Assembly: GCA_027315345.1 (NCBI GenBank) | Contig: DAHUYE010000049.1 | Coordinates: forward strand, 23,249-87,248 | Direction: 5' to 3' | Length of the DNA: 64,000 nt | Origin: Actinomycetota bacterium | GTDB lineage: Bacteria; Actinomycetota; Acidimicrobiia; Acidimicrobiales; JAJPHE01 | Shown here: positions 41,739-50,669 of the stretch, piece by piece | How the letters are laid out: every line of letters starts with the position of its first letter | How positions within the stretch are numbered: position 1 is the first letter of the stretch | The notes under the pieces: generated by a model | What the model was told of the DNA's origin: nothing | Database searches by the model: none | The model's input: the letters and a program-made list of their open reading frames with translations, nothing else | Position numbers and translations under genes: made by a program

Positions 41739-43199
41739 TCAGGCCGCTCGAGGACGACGCACCGATAGCTCCACCAGGTCCCCGCCTGCTCTCAGGCCGA
41801 CCAGGGCGGCGCCGTAGACCGCCACGCTCATCACGCCAGCCACCTCCCAAGGCAGGAACTCACGGGCCAGGGCCGCCGCTCCAGCCGCCGCCAGCCCCGA
41901 CAGGGCGGTCCGGACCAGGAGGGCCCAGGGCAGGCGGGCGAAGCCAGGAAGCGGGCGGGCGCTGGCCAGGAGAATCACCCCGACCACGGCCTCGGTCAGC
42001 ACCGTGACGAGGGCGGCGCCGTCGTATGACCATCGTGGGATCAGCACCAGGTTGAGCCCGACGTTCACGACCAGGCCGACCAGGCCGGCCACCGGGTACA
42101 TCAGGTTCCGCTGGGCGGCTGCAAGGGCGGTGAAGGCAAGGTTGGAGAAAAACGCTAACAGCGTGGCGCCGACCAGGGCCTCTGTGGCCAGGGTCGCTGG
42201 TTGGTAGCGGGTGCCGTAGAGCAGGCCGATAGCCGATCGGGAGAAGAAGGCGAACTCGACGACAAGGACCGCCGCCGCCATAGTCAGGACCACCACCGCC
42301 TTGCGGACAGCCAACCGAAACGCTCCTGGATCCTCGGGCCAGGCCCGGCTGAGAGTTGCCAGCAACGGCCCGCCCAGGGCCACGGGGATAAAAGACACCA
42401 GGTCGGAGAACTTGTAGCCAATGGCGTACTGGCCCACGGCACCCAGGCCGCGCAGCTTGGAGACCATCACGACATCGATGCGCACATAGATGCTGACCAT
42501 GGCCGCGCCAACCGACAGGGGAGCAGCGTCCCAGAGCCAGGCCCGCCACATCCGCAGCTCGATTCGCCGGCGGAGGCGAATGTCCTCGGGCAGTACCCTG
42601 AGACGCCAGCCGAGAGCAACCGCGTCGCAAAGCACGGCCGGCAGGACGAAAAGTACCACGCTTCGCGTACCCGCCAGGTAAAGCGCCACGGTCACGGCGA
42701 ACTGCACTCCCCGCCCCAGGACCATGGCCACTGACATCGACCGGACCCACAGACGCGCCGTGAAGAGCAGATCCAGAGCCGTCCCCAGCGACGCGAACAG
42801 CAGGCTGGCCCCGGCCACCAACGTGGCCTCCAGCACCCCCGGCGGGTAGTGAGCGGCAGCGATGGCCCCTACGGCCACCGCGTAACAGACCACCCCCAGG
42901 ATGAAGCGGAAGGTGACGTATGACCCGAGCAGCTGTTCGAGACGCGGACCGGTCGCATCGATCAGCTGGCGCATGACGATGCGGCCGAGGCGTAAGTCGG
43001 CCACCATGCCAACGATCCCGAGAACCGAGAAGATGACCGAAAATCCTCCCCATGACTGCGGTGACAACCGGTGGACGATCAGGATGGTCCCCGACCAGCC
43101 GAGTAGAGCCACCGCGTTGCGCGCCGCCACCAGGAACCAGGCGCCGCTGGCGAAGCTGGCCGCCGTCGCGGGAGAGCCCCGGCCAGCCCGGCGCCTCAT
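41739..43199 (-). CDS. Polysaccharide flippase (Wzx/MOP superfamily)
   Basis: 486 residues with 12-14 hydrophobic segments. Polysaccharide-synthesis signatures are WGGFSVIFSVLGIVGMVADL near the N-terminus, YVRIDVVMVSKLRGLGAVGQ and YAIGYKFSDLVSFIPVALGG in the middle, and GLVVNVGLNLVLIPRWSYDG towards the end. Such proteins flip lipid-linked repeat units to the outer face. It is the last gene of a minus-strand run with the GNAT and PRTase-HAD genes. Confidence 0.9.
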   Translation of the reverse strand: MRRRAGRGSPATAASFASGAWFLVAARNAVALLGWSGTILIVHRLSPQSWGGFSVIFSVLGIVGMVADLRLGRIVMRQLIDATGPRLEQLLGSYVTFRFILGVVCYAVAVGAIAAAHYPPGVLEATLVAGASLLFASLGTALDLLFTARLWVRSMSVAMVLGRGVQFAVTVALYLAGTRSVVLFVLPAVLCDAVALGWRLRVLPEDIRLRRRIELRMWRAWLWDAAPLSVGAAMVSIYVRIDVVMVSKLRGLGAVGQYAIGYKFSDLVSFIPVALGGPLLATLSRAWPEDPGAFRLAVRKAVVVLTMAAAVLVVEFAFFSRSAIGLLYGTRYQPATLATEALVGATLLAFFSNLAFTALAAAQRNLMYPVAGLVGLVVNVGLNLVLIPRWSYDGAALVTVLTEAVVGVILLASARPLPGFARLPWALLVRTALSGLAAAGAAALAREFLPWEVAGVMSVAVYGAALVGLRAGGDLVELSVRRPRAA

Positions 43200-43221
43200 G
43201 GATTGCTGGGGGTCTTGACGA

Positions 43222-44265
43222 TCACGACCCCGAACGCCGCCGAGACTCGGCGGCGTTCAAGGCGGCCTGGGCGACCCGGAGTCCCAGGCGTGAGCCAGCA
43301 GCCAGGACATCCGTGGTGGAATAGGCCGAATCGGCCCATAGCTGCTTGTAGGCATCATTCCCTGGGAACAGATCGACCTCCTCGATGCCCTCCTCCCGGG
43401 CTCGGGTGAGTACAGCGCGGATGTTGAGGTGTCCCGGGGAGAAGGGTCTCGCACCCGGATGGGTTCGGTGACCCCAAAGAGCGACCGAACGACACCCCAA
43501 GAACCCGGCATGGAACGCCACCAGCTCCCCGTCGATCCAACCCAGGTAAAGCCGCAACCGGCCGGCATCGGCCGCCTCCCCCATCAGTTCGGCCGTGAAG
43601 CTGCCTTCGGAGCCCGCCATGAGGTTGCCTCGGGGATGGGCTTCCTCGGCGGCCCGGACCAGAACCGCCAGGGGGCCCAAGGCCGCCGTCACCTCGGCCC
43701 GGGTGACCGCCACCGTCAGCTGGAACGACTTACCGTCCCGGGCCAAGGCCCGGTCAGCGCGCCGGAGGATGCGGGCCAGCTTCTCCCCCGTCTCTGGGTC
43801 GGACGAGTGTGATGGGTCGATGGTGGGACACGCCTCGGCCGGCACGTGCGTCGAAGCGCCCGACAGGCACTCAAGAGGATCTCCTGGGCGCAACTCGTAT
43901 TGGAGGAGCTGGAGGAGCTGGCCTGGCCGATCGAGGACGGCGGGCCACACGGCCCGGCCCACCTCCGCCTCCCGACCGGGGGCAGCCAGGACCCGGCTCA
44001 CGGAGCCACTGGCATGTCCGAGGAAGCGGTTCACGCCGGCGGGGCCGAGGGGCCGGCGGTGCAGCGGGGCCAGTCCGATGAGTTGGCGATCCTCCCGCAC
44101 GACCACGATGTGGAGCCGGCCGTGGCCGAGCGTCCTCCACCAGGACAGGCACCACCACGGATAGCCGGGGGCCCGGGCGCCGGAGGCATCGGCCAGATCC
44201 GACCACTCGCTCCGCAGCGCTTCGGCCACCGAGAGGTCCTCGATGACCTCTGTGGTGGTTACCAC
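43222..44265 (-). CDS. FemAB-like GNAT acyltransferase (first of two)
   Basis: About 347 residues of the BcsL/CelD-type GNAT fold. YPWWCLSWWRTLGHGRLHIV near the start, the central LARILRRADRALARDGK, and RLYLGWIDGELVAFHAGFLG with FSPGHLNIRAVLTRAREEG fit the PF13480-like pattern. Such enzymes acylate sugars or amino groups during polysaccharide modification. GTG at 44265 is separated from the stop of the PRTase-HAD gene by one base, so the two are translationally coupled. The longer track ORF is wrong because it overlaps that gene by about 90 bases. Confidence 0.8.
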   Translation of the reverse strand: MVTTTEVIEDLSVAEALRSEWSDLADASGARAPGYPWWCLSWWRTLGHGRLHIVVVREDRQLIGLAPLHRRPLGPAGVNRFLGHASGSVSRVLAAPGREAEVGRAVWPAVLDRPGQLLQLLQYELRPGDPLECLSGASTHVPAEACPTIDPSHSSDPETGEKLARILRRADRALARDGKSFQLTVAVTRAEVTAALGPLAVLVRAAEEAHPRGNLMAGSEGSFTAELMGEAADAGRLRLYLGWIDGELVAFHAGFLGCRSVALWGHRTHPGARPFSPGHLNIRAVLTRAREEGIEEVDLFPGNDAYKQLWADSAYSTTDVLAAGSRLGLRVAQAALNAAESRRRSGS

Positions 44266-44266
44266 C

Positions 44267-46972
44267 TCAACCGCCCCCGCTCCCTTTCCGCAGCAGCGCC
44301 CGGGCCAGCATGAGGAGGGCCCTGGTCTTCTCCTTGCGCCCTCCGCCCAGGGCAAACAGGGCAGCCCCCAGGGCTGTGCCGGGCCAACCCAGATCGGGCG
44401 GCTGACAGTGCGCGCAGGCGGCGGGTGAATGCCCTATGAGCCGGGAGACCGCGTCCAGGAGTCCGAACTGCTCGGCACCCCGGGAGACCCGAGCCACTCG
44501 AGCCACGCGGGGCGAGGCGTTGGCGGGAGCCTCGGCCCGCTCGGCCAGCGCCAGCATCGGCAGGTCAGGGTCGTCGTCGCCAACAGCAAGGACCACCCGG
44601 CCTCCGATCTGGTCTCTGAGTGCGGACAGACCCACACCCTTGTCCAGCCCGGCTGTCACCAGGTCCGTCTGGTACCGGCGGGCCAGGACCTCGAGACCGG
44701 TCTTGGCCGGTAGGGCGTCGGCGGGTACGCCCCGGAGGCGGCCCCCCTGCAGGCTGTAGACCCGAAGGGACGAGGTGCGGGCCGGATCGCGCAGCACGTG
44801 CGGCCCGAACCGGCTGGCGACCTCCTCCAGGCGCCGGGCACCGGTGTCATCCAACAGCTTGGTATCCGACCCACCGCGCACGTGCACCACTCCTCCGTAC
44901 TCGGCCACCCCCCCGACCAAGCGGTAAGCGGCACACCGTTCGGCCACCTCAACGGCAGAGCGGCCGCTGACCAGCACAGCCCGGTAGCCGTGACGGGCCA
45001 AAGCCCTGAGGGCCAGGGCCCCGACAGGAGAAATCGTCGGCACTCCCATCCAGCGCGTCTCCAGGACGTTGTCCACGTCAATAGCGCACAGCGGGCCATC
45101 CGGAGGCTGTAGATCGGCGAAGTAGCGCGCCGAGAAGTAACTCTGAACGGCGCGAGCCATCGATGCATCGATGTCCAACAGCAAGCGGGCGCTGTCGGCG
45201 GCCGGAGCGCTCCGGTCGTTCCCGACCCGGTCCCGATGATTGAGGAGGTGAACCAGCTGATAGACCAGCCAGCGCTCGTCGTCGACGGCTTCGCCCGTGC
45301 TCTCTTGGAATCGATGACGGAGGGAATCCGGCACCTCGACCGCAGCCGGCCACCACGCCGCCCCGGCCACGTCGAACCATGGATCGAAACTGTCCAACTC
45401 GGTCTTAGAGGGGGAGTCGGAGAAGTTCACCTTGGCCAAGCCGCCCCCCCCCGTCGTGAACCAGTGGCCCGGGCCGGTGCGCCCGTCCAGAGCGGTCGGG
45501 TGGTGGGTCACCGTGAGCTGCCTCGCCAGAGCTCCGGCCAGGGGCCGGGCCAGGGGCCACCACCGACCGAAGGGCTGTTCCAGAATCCCTCCCACCGCCT
45601 CCCACACCGGCCAGCGACCGGCCAGGCGGCTGGAGCGGTCCTCCACCAGCCCCAGGCAGCCGACGCGGGCCTGCAGATAAGCAGCCATGGCCGCCACCTC
45701 CCCGGGGCCGGGAGCGAACAGTCGGCGGGACTCCTCGAGCTGGGCCCGCACGAGAATCCCCTCGACAACGCCGTAAACGGGGGGAACCCAGTCTTCCAGG
45801 AGATCTGCTGCCAGCAGCGAGTCCCGGCCTAGGTATCCCAGGCCCACGCCCTCGGCCCGGACCTGGGCCTGACCCCGCTCTCCGCCGGGACTGGTCACCG
45901 TGACGTCGAGCACCGAGTGGGCATGACCCCGCCGGGGTACGGGGCCCGATCGCAGAGCGACCTCCAAGACGACCTCGGGGCCAACGGGCATGGGACCCCG
46001 ATCGGTCAGCACTGTCCGACCCTTCAAGGCCGCGCTGACCAGAGTCTCCACCCTCGGAGAAGAAAGAAGGCCGACGGCGTGCCAGGCCGGCCACTCGAGC
46101 ACGCCGGAGCCCTCTGGAAGGTCTGGGGGAGGATCCAGCACGGCCAGGGCGCAGAGAACTCTTGCCCTGGTCGCCGCGGTCAGCTGGCCGATGGCCACCC
46201 TGAGAGCGTGGCCCGTATCGGGCGGGTCATCGACTACGACTACGGTCTGGTCACCAGCCAGCGACCGACTCAGGCTGGGATCGAGGCTGGCTCCCGGGCG
46301 GATCGTGGTCCACGGCACCGGCCGGTCCCCGGCAGCGGAAAGGTGAGCGGCCAACAGCGGTGCCAGGTAGTTGCCCGACGTGCGCAGCCCGACCACCCGC
46401 GTCGGAGGCTCCAGCGGGCCGAGTGCGCCCGCCAGGGCGGCCATGTCCTCCGGACGCTGGTCGAAACTGCGAAAGCAAGTCGGCACCCGGAGGACCTCAT
46501 CGGCCGCTGCGCCCAGGCGGGCAGGGTCCATGGCCCGAGCCATCCTCAACATCTCCTCGGGGCAGCGGCCGGAGCCGGCAACCACCCAACGGGACAGGTC
46601 GTCAGTCAGCCTCCAGGCGACCGCCGCCCAGGACCTCACGGTCGGACGGGGGATCCGGGAGCCAAGTCGCTCGGCCATTCCAGCCGCAGTCGCCATCCGC
46701 CGGCCCCCCGGTAGGCGCCCGGCGCCGGCGGCCTGGGCGATTCGGCGAGCTCGGATAATGTCGGAGTGCAGGTGGTCCTCGAGTATCTGGGACGCTCCGG
46801 CGGACAACAGGTAAGCATCCAGCACGTGAGTCCCAAAGACATCAGACGCGGCCATTTGCTCGAGTTGGCTCGTGAGCTCGGTCCAAACCGTCCGGAGGGG
46901 CAGAAGGATGCTCGGGCGCAGGACCGTTCCGGGGGGAACGTCGCCCGGCCGGAGGGTATCGACGGAGCACAC
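44267..46972 (-). CDS. Multidomain protein: PRTase-like, kinase-like and HAD phosphatase
   Basis: About 901 residues from GTG 46972; ATG 46855 is an alternative start. After an unknown N-terminal part comes a phosphoribosyltransferase-like unit: RVVGLRTSGNYLAPLLAAHL and the PRPP loop TVVVVDDPPDTGHAL. Around 375-560 lies an APH-like region ending GGGGLAKVNF and FDPWFDVAGAAWW. The C-terminal third is a HAD phosphatase of Cof/SPP type: AIDVDNVLETRWMG (motif I), AVLVSGRSAVEVAE (II), DKGVGLSALRDQI (III) and LAVGDDDPDLPML (IV). It shares an operon with a GNAT and the flippase. Its product is presumably a phosphosugar- or nucleotide-type intermediate; no described pathway fits. Confidence 0.75.
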   Translation of the reverse strand: MCSVDTLRPGDVPPGTVLRPSILLPLRTVWTELTSQLEQMAASDVFGTHVLDAYLLSAGASQILEDHLHSDIIRARRIAQAAGAGRLPGGRRMATAAGMAERLGSRIPRPTVRSWAAVAWRLTDDLSRWVVAGSGRCPEEMLRMARAMDPARLGAAADEVLRVPTCFRSFDQRPEDMAALAGALGPLEPPTRVVGLRTSGNYLAPLLAAHLSAAGDRPVPWTTIRPGASLDPSLSRSLAGDQTVVVVDDPPDTGHALRVAIGQLTAATRARVLCALAVLDPPPDLPEGSGVLEWPAWHAVGLLSSPRVETLVSAALKGRTVLTDRGPMPVGPEVVLEVALRSGPVPRRGHAHSVLDVTVTSPGGERGQAQVRAEGVGLGYLGRDSLLAADLLEDWVPPVYGVVEGILVRAQLEESRRLFAPGPGEVAAMAAYLQARVGCLGLVEDRSSRLAGRWPVWEAVGGILEQPFGRWWPLARPLAGALARQLTVTHHPTALDGRTGPGHWFTTGGGGLAKVNFSDSPSKTELDSFDPWFDVAGAAWWPAAVEVPDSLRHRFQESTGEAVDDERWLVYQLVHLLNHRDRVGNDRSAPAADSARLLLDIDASMARAVQSYFSARYFADLQPPDGPLCAIDVDNVLETRWMGVPTISPVGALALRALARHGYRAVLVSGRSAVEVAERCAAYRLVGGVAEYGGVVHVRGGSDTKLLDDTGARRLEEVASRFGPHVLRDPARTSSLRVYSLQGGRLRGVPADALPAKTGLEVLARRYQTDLVTAGLDKGVGLSALRDQIGGRVVLAVGDDDPDLPMLALAERAEAPANASPRVARVARVSRGAEQFGLLDAVSRLIGHSPAACAHCQPPDLGWPGTALGAALFALGGGRKEKTRALLMLARALLRKGSGGG

Positions 46973-46998
46973 GCCGCCCGAGGATACCGAGGGACCGC

Positions 46999-49383
46999 TT
47001 GACCACCGGTGCAGAGCGACTGGCCGACCACCTGCGCGGAGCCGGCTACATGGAAGAGATAGGTGGTAGTGGTGACTTCGCGGCCGACCACGCCCGCACC
47101 GCGGACCTGGTCGGTGCCGCCACCTGGGGGCTGGGTGGGGTAACGGCGCCGGCCGTTCCCCGATGGCGACTGGACCGGGGACCGGCGCTCGAATTGGGGG
47201 CTCCGGCGTGGGCCGTCGACGCCCTGGCCCGACGCCTGGTCGGCCACGGCTTCTTCCTGGTCTACCCGGCACCCACCCAAGCGGCGGCTCCATGGCGCTT
47301 GGTACGGGTCGATCCCGACGGTATGGATGCTCTGCGCCTTTGGGCCCTTTCCCCCGGCGGGGTAGACGTCGGGCCACATCGGGCTCAGTTGCGTCCCGAG
47401 GGCTGGTGGGCGCTGGTCCTGGCCCGGGTAGCCTGGCAAGGAACCCCCCGCGGGGTCGACGTCATCGACCTGGCCGAGACCGGTTGGTTCGGGGACCAGG
47501 ACCCCCTTGAGCTCTCCCCTGACGACCTGGTCGGCCGGGTTGCACGAGCGGGACGGAGCCGAGCCCGGCGTTCCCTGGTCGGAGCGATCCTGTCGGGATC
47601 GGCCCCCGGTAGCCGGGACTCGCCCCCGGGCCGGGTCTTGATGTTCTCCGGTGGTCTGGCCGCGGACCGGCGCTGGCTGGTCCAGCGCACTCAGCTGGAT
47701 CTGGCTCGCCTGCAGTTGGACCGCGACGTAGGGGTTAGCGATGCCGGGTCGGCCACCGAGCGCCCCGTCGCCGGCGCCGGTAGGAGAGGGAGGGGACCGG
47801 ACACCATTGAAGTCCGCCTGCTGGATCCACCGGGCCAAAAATCGGAGCCGGCCCTATCGGCATCAGCCGCGGAGCGGGCCGTACACGTCGTCACCGGTGG
47901 GTGGGGCCATCACGACCGCACAGCGCTGGTGCGGGCGGCAACGGGCAACCGGGTCTCGACCGAGCAGGTCGACAGCCGGCCCCGGGGCGGGTGGCTCATG
48001 CTCTCCCCAACTGTCCCTGGGGGTCCCGTTGTTGCCGTCGACCTGGAAGCAGCCGTCGTCGAAGAGTTGCGCCGGATCCACCCCGGGGCGGTCACCGTCT
48101 CTCGAACGGCCGGCGCCCTCTCCGATCCGAACGGGCCCGGAGCCAGCACCCCCGGGGTGGTCTGGGACGGTGTCCACCTGCCCCTGCGGCCCGAATCGGC
48201 CGCCCTGGTCGTCGTAGACGCCCGACGCGCCAGCCTGGACGTTGCCGCTCGGGTGGCCCGCCAGGGGGCACCCGTGGCAGCCATCGTGGCCTCCGGCAAG
48301 CGTCACGATTACGCCCTTTACCCCCACCCCGAGGGACTGCTCTGGGTTACCCGCCGGGGCTGGCCGGTGGTGGGCGGAAATACGGCGGCCAGCCGGCTGC
48401 GCCGGTGGAGGGCGCGCAGCGCCCTCTGGCGGATGCTCGATCGGGCCGGCCTGGCCATCAGCGGAAGCGGCGGACCCTCGGTCGTCGACCTGGTGCTCGA
48501 GCAACTAGGGGCGGTCACGGGCGAGTCCTACGAGCTCAAAGGGATCATCACCCGTGGCCCCGATCAGGCGACCCTCCGGGTCGATGGCAGACGATCCACC
48601 CTTGCCCTGCGCGCCGCCCTCACCGAGCGAGGTGCCCAGCGGCTGGCCAACCTCGCCCGCGCCCAAGCCATGGTGCGAGATATGCCCGGCCCCCGTAGCT
48701 TCGTCGTTCCTAAGCCGGTGGGATCGGGCCAGGCAGTCGGGGTCGCCTGGCTGGCCGAGGAGTGGCTCGACGCCCGCCCGGGACCCGGAGGTCGGAGGTG
48801 GAGGACCAACGGCGGGCCGGGCTGGTCGGTGGGACGCGAGGTGGCGACCTTCCTGGCCGAGGGCGCCTCTACGGGCATCGCCGGACCCGGGTGGGCTAGG
48901 TCCTGGGGGGCCCTTCTCGACGACATCGGGCCGGCCGGTGAGGAGATCAGCCTGGCCCTGGCCGAGTTGGAGGCCGCCAGGGTGGTCACCGCCTGGTGCC
49001 ACGGGGACCTCTGGCCAGGCAACGTTCTCCTGGGTGGAGGCGGGGGACCGCCGGTGGTCATCGACTGGGACGCGGCCCGCCCTGATGCTCCGGCAGGTAT
49101 CGATGCCGTGCATATGGAGATCGACCGTCTCGCTTGGGAGCGCCACTGCTCCGTAGGGGTGGCAGCGGCCATCCTGGCCAGCAACGGAGCCCGCAACCTC
49201 GACGATGCGGCCGTGGGAGGCCGGAACTGGATCGACTGGAGCCCGGGCGTGCGTTCCGGTCTGGTGACGGCGGCCGTGATTCTGCGGGCCAGTCGGGGTA
49301 GCGTCGCGCCTGGAGGCCAGAACGAGCCTTGGAAGGACGAGAAGCTGCCACCCCTGGTCGCGGCTCTGCGCGCTATGCGCTAG
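46999..49383 (+). CDS. Multidomain protein with C-terminal APH-like kinase, divergent from the PRTase-HAD gene
   Basis: 794 residues. The C-terminal third is an aminoglycoside-phosphotransferase-like kinase: VTAWCHGDLWPGNVLLGGGG (catalytic loop Asp, around 667) and PPVVIDWDAARPDAP (metal Asp), followed by IDAVHMEIDRLAWERH. Residues about 340-420 look like a degenerate SAM-methyltransferase (VVAVDLEAAVVEELRRIHPG, GVVWDGVHLPLRPESAALVV). Near 214 the line GRVLMFSGGLAADRRWLV sits where a P-loop might be but lacks GxGKS. The N-terminus may be a worn-down nucleotidyltransferase. TTG 46999 follows GAGGG by five bases. Its divergence from the PRTase-HAD gene, with starts 26 bases apart, suggests joint function. 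Confidence 0.72.
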   Translation: MTTGAERLADHLRGAGYMEEIGGSGDFAADHARTADLVGAATWGLGGVTAPAVPRWRLDRGPALELGAPAWAVDALARRLVGHGFFLVYPAPTQAAAPWRLVRVDPDGMDALRLWALSPGGVDVGPHRAQLRPEGWWALVLARVAWQGTPRGVDVIDLAETGWFGDQDPLELSPDDLVGRVARAGRSRARRSLVGAILSGSAPGSRDSPPGRVLMFSGGLAADRRWLVQRTQLDLARLQLDRDVGVSDAGSATERPVAGAGRRGRGPDTIEVRLLDPPGQKSEPALSASAAERAVHVVTGGWGHHDRTALVRAATGNRVSTEQVDSRPRGGWLMLSPTVPGGPVVAVDLEAAVVEELRRIHPGAVTVSRTAGALSDPNGPGASTPGVVWDGVHLPLRPESAALVVVDARRASLDVAARVARQGAPVAAIVASGKRHDYALYPHPEGLLWVTRRGWPVVGGNTAASRLRRWRARSALWRMLDRAGLAISGSGGPSVVDLVLEQLGAVTGESYELKGIITRGPDQATLRVDGRRSTLALRAALTERGAQRLANLARAQAMVRDMPGPRSFVVPKPVGSGQAVGVAWLAEEWLDARPGPGGRRWRTNGGPGWSVGREVATFLAEGASTGIAGPGWARSWGALLDDIGPAGEEISLALAELEAARVVTAWCHGDLWPGNVLLGGGGGPPVVIDWDAARPDAPAGIDAVHMEIDRLAWERHCSVGVAAAILASNGARNLDDAAVGGRNWIDWSPGVRSGLVTAAVILRASRGSVAPGGQNEPWKDEKLPPLVAALRAMR

Positions 49384-49404
49384 GCCCCTGGCTGTGAGCC
49401 TTAT

Positions 49405-50538
49405 CTACCGCTGGGCCGGCCCGGAGGGTCGGGAACCATTGCCCAGACGGCGACGGAGGGCCCGAGCGGTGGGGAAGGCTGCCAGCAGCAGCCGATCGAA
49501 AGCACCACCGAGACAGATCGCCACGTCGGTCACCGCCAGACGATCGGGGTACAGCTCATTGAGCAACTCGTTGCCCGGATCGGTGCAGGAATCCAGCAAC
49601 TCCACATCCCCAAGACCGTGAAAGCGGACCAGGGCCTCGACTTCAGCGGTCACCCCTGGGCCCAAGCTCGCGAACTTCTCATCGTAGGCAACCTTGAAGG
49701 TAAATAGGCCCGATCCTGACTGGAGGCGACAGGCCATCGCCAAGGGAGGGCCGAGCCGGGTCTCCAGCGACCAGAGGTGCAGGAGCCCCGTGCTGCGGAA
49801 CCCCTCGCACATTGCCCTGAAGAAACGGGCGTGGTCGGGCTGGCAGGCGAGCGCAGTCCCGGCCTTCCCCTTCCACCCTGATGACTCGAGAACGAGGAAG
49901 GACTCGACAGCTTCGGGCTCCGAGGAGCGATCGACGAGGCTCACCTCGCTGCCCATGATCTCGGAAAGTCGTCGCCTGCGGCGGCGCAACTCGGATCTGC
50001 GACGCGATGACAGCCCACTCAGGTAACTGTCGGCATCCGGTCGGCGCTGGACGCAGGCCCGGGAAGCCCTCCGGAGCTCCAGGACGGGCAGCCCCCGCCG
50101 CGCTGCCGCCCCTCGGAGGGCCTCACTGGCCCCTCCGTCGGGTAACTCGTCCAGGGCCAACACCCCCACGGCACGGCGGTCGGGCCCGCGCCCTTCGGCC
50201 AGACAGGCCATGATCGCATCGGCGGCGGCTTCGGCGACACCCTGGCGCAGCAGGGGAGCGCTGGAAAAGGAGTAGATATGCCGCCAGGCCTGTAGCGAGC
50301 GACGGGGGATCCCCCTCCACGACCGGCGGGCCTGCAAAGGCAGGCACGCCTCCCACCGCCCGGCGTCCTCGACCACCAACAAGCTCGTGTCCCGCCCGTC
50401 TTGCAGGTAGCGACAGGCAGCCAGGACGAAGGTCGGATGGGCGAAAGCATTCGGCTGGACCGCCAGCTGGGAGAGATCCCCCCACGCCTGAATATCGGCA
50501 GATGTAAGCCGTCCGGGATCGAGATAGCGAGCCTGCAC
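49405..50538 (-). CDS. FemAB-like GNAT acyltransferase (second)
   Basis: 377 residues of the CelD/BcsL-like GNAT fold (PF13480-like). It shows AFAHPTFVLAACRYLQDGRD, then YLSGLSSRRRSELRRRRRRL and LHLWSLETRLGPPLAMACRL, a C-terminal acyl-CoA-binding core with PGVTAEVEALVRFHGLGDV. It is distinct in sequence from the first GNAT, so two different acyl groups or positions may be modified. It follows the polymerase gene on the same strand after 131 bases. Confidence 0.8.
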   Translation of the reverse strand: MQARYLDPGRLTSADIQAWGDLSQLAVQPNAFAHPTFVLAACRYLQDGRDTSLLVVEDAGRWEACLPLQARRSWRGIPRRSLQAWRHIYSFSSAPLLRQGVAEAAADAIMACLAEGRGPDRRAVGVLALDELPDGGASEALRGAAARRGLPVLELRRASRACVQRRPDADSYLSGLSSRRRSELRRRRRRLSEIMGSEVSLVDRSSEPEAVESFLVLESSGWKGKAGTALACQPDHARFFRAMCEGFRSTGLLHLWSLETRLGPPLAMACRLQSGSGLFTFKVAYDEKFASLGPGVTAEVEALVRFHGLGDVELLDSCTDPGNELLNELYPDRLAVTDVAICLGGAFDRLLLAAFPTARALRRRLGNGSRPSGPAQR

Positions 50539-50587
50539 GGCAGCCCTACCTTACCGACACCCTGCGGCAGTTGATGGCCATTCCATC

Positions 50588-50624
50588 GGTTGGCGACCGG
50601 CCGCCCTTCGCTTGGAAGCCAACC
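50588..50624. repeat. Inverted repeat in the polymerase-GNAT gap
   Basis: GGTTGGC (50588-50594) pairs with GCCAACC (50618-50624) across a 23-base loop. It lies in the 131-base gap inside a probable minus-strand operon. It could be a processing or partial-termination hairpin that lowers GNAT expression. Confidence 0.35.
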
Positions 50625-50669
50625 TATAGAGCCTGGCCTCGAGCCGGTTGAGCGCGGCCGTGGGCCGAT

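Noticed and set aside
46973-47377. N-terminal extension of the PRTase-HAD ORF
   Set aside because: It overlaps the divergent gene's coding start, is Arg/Pro-rich and has no conserved pattern.
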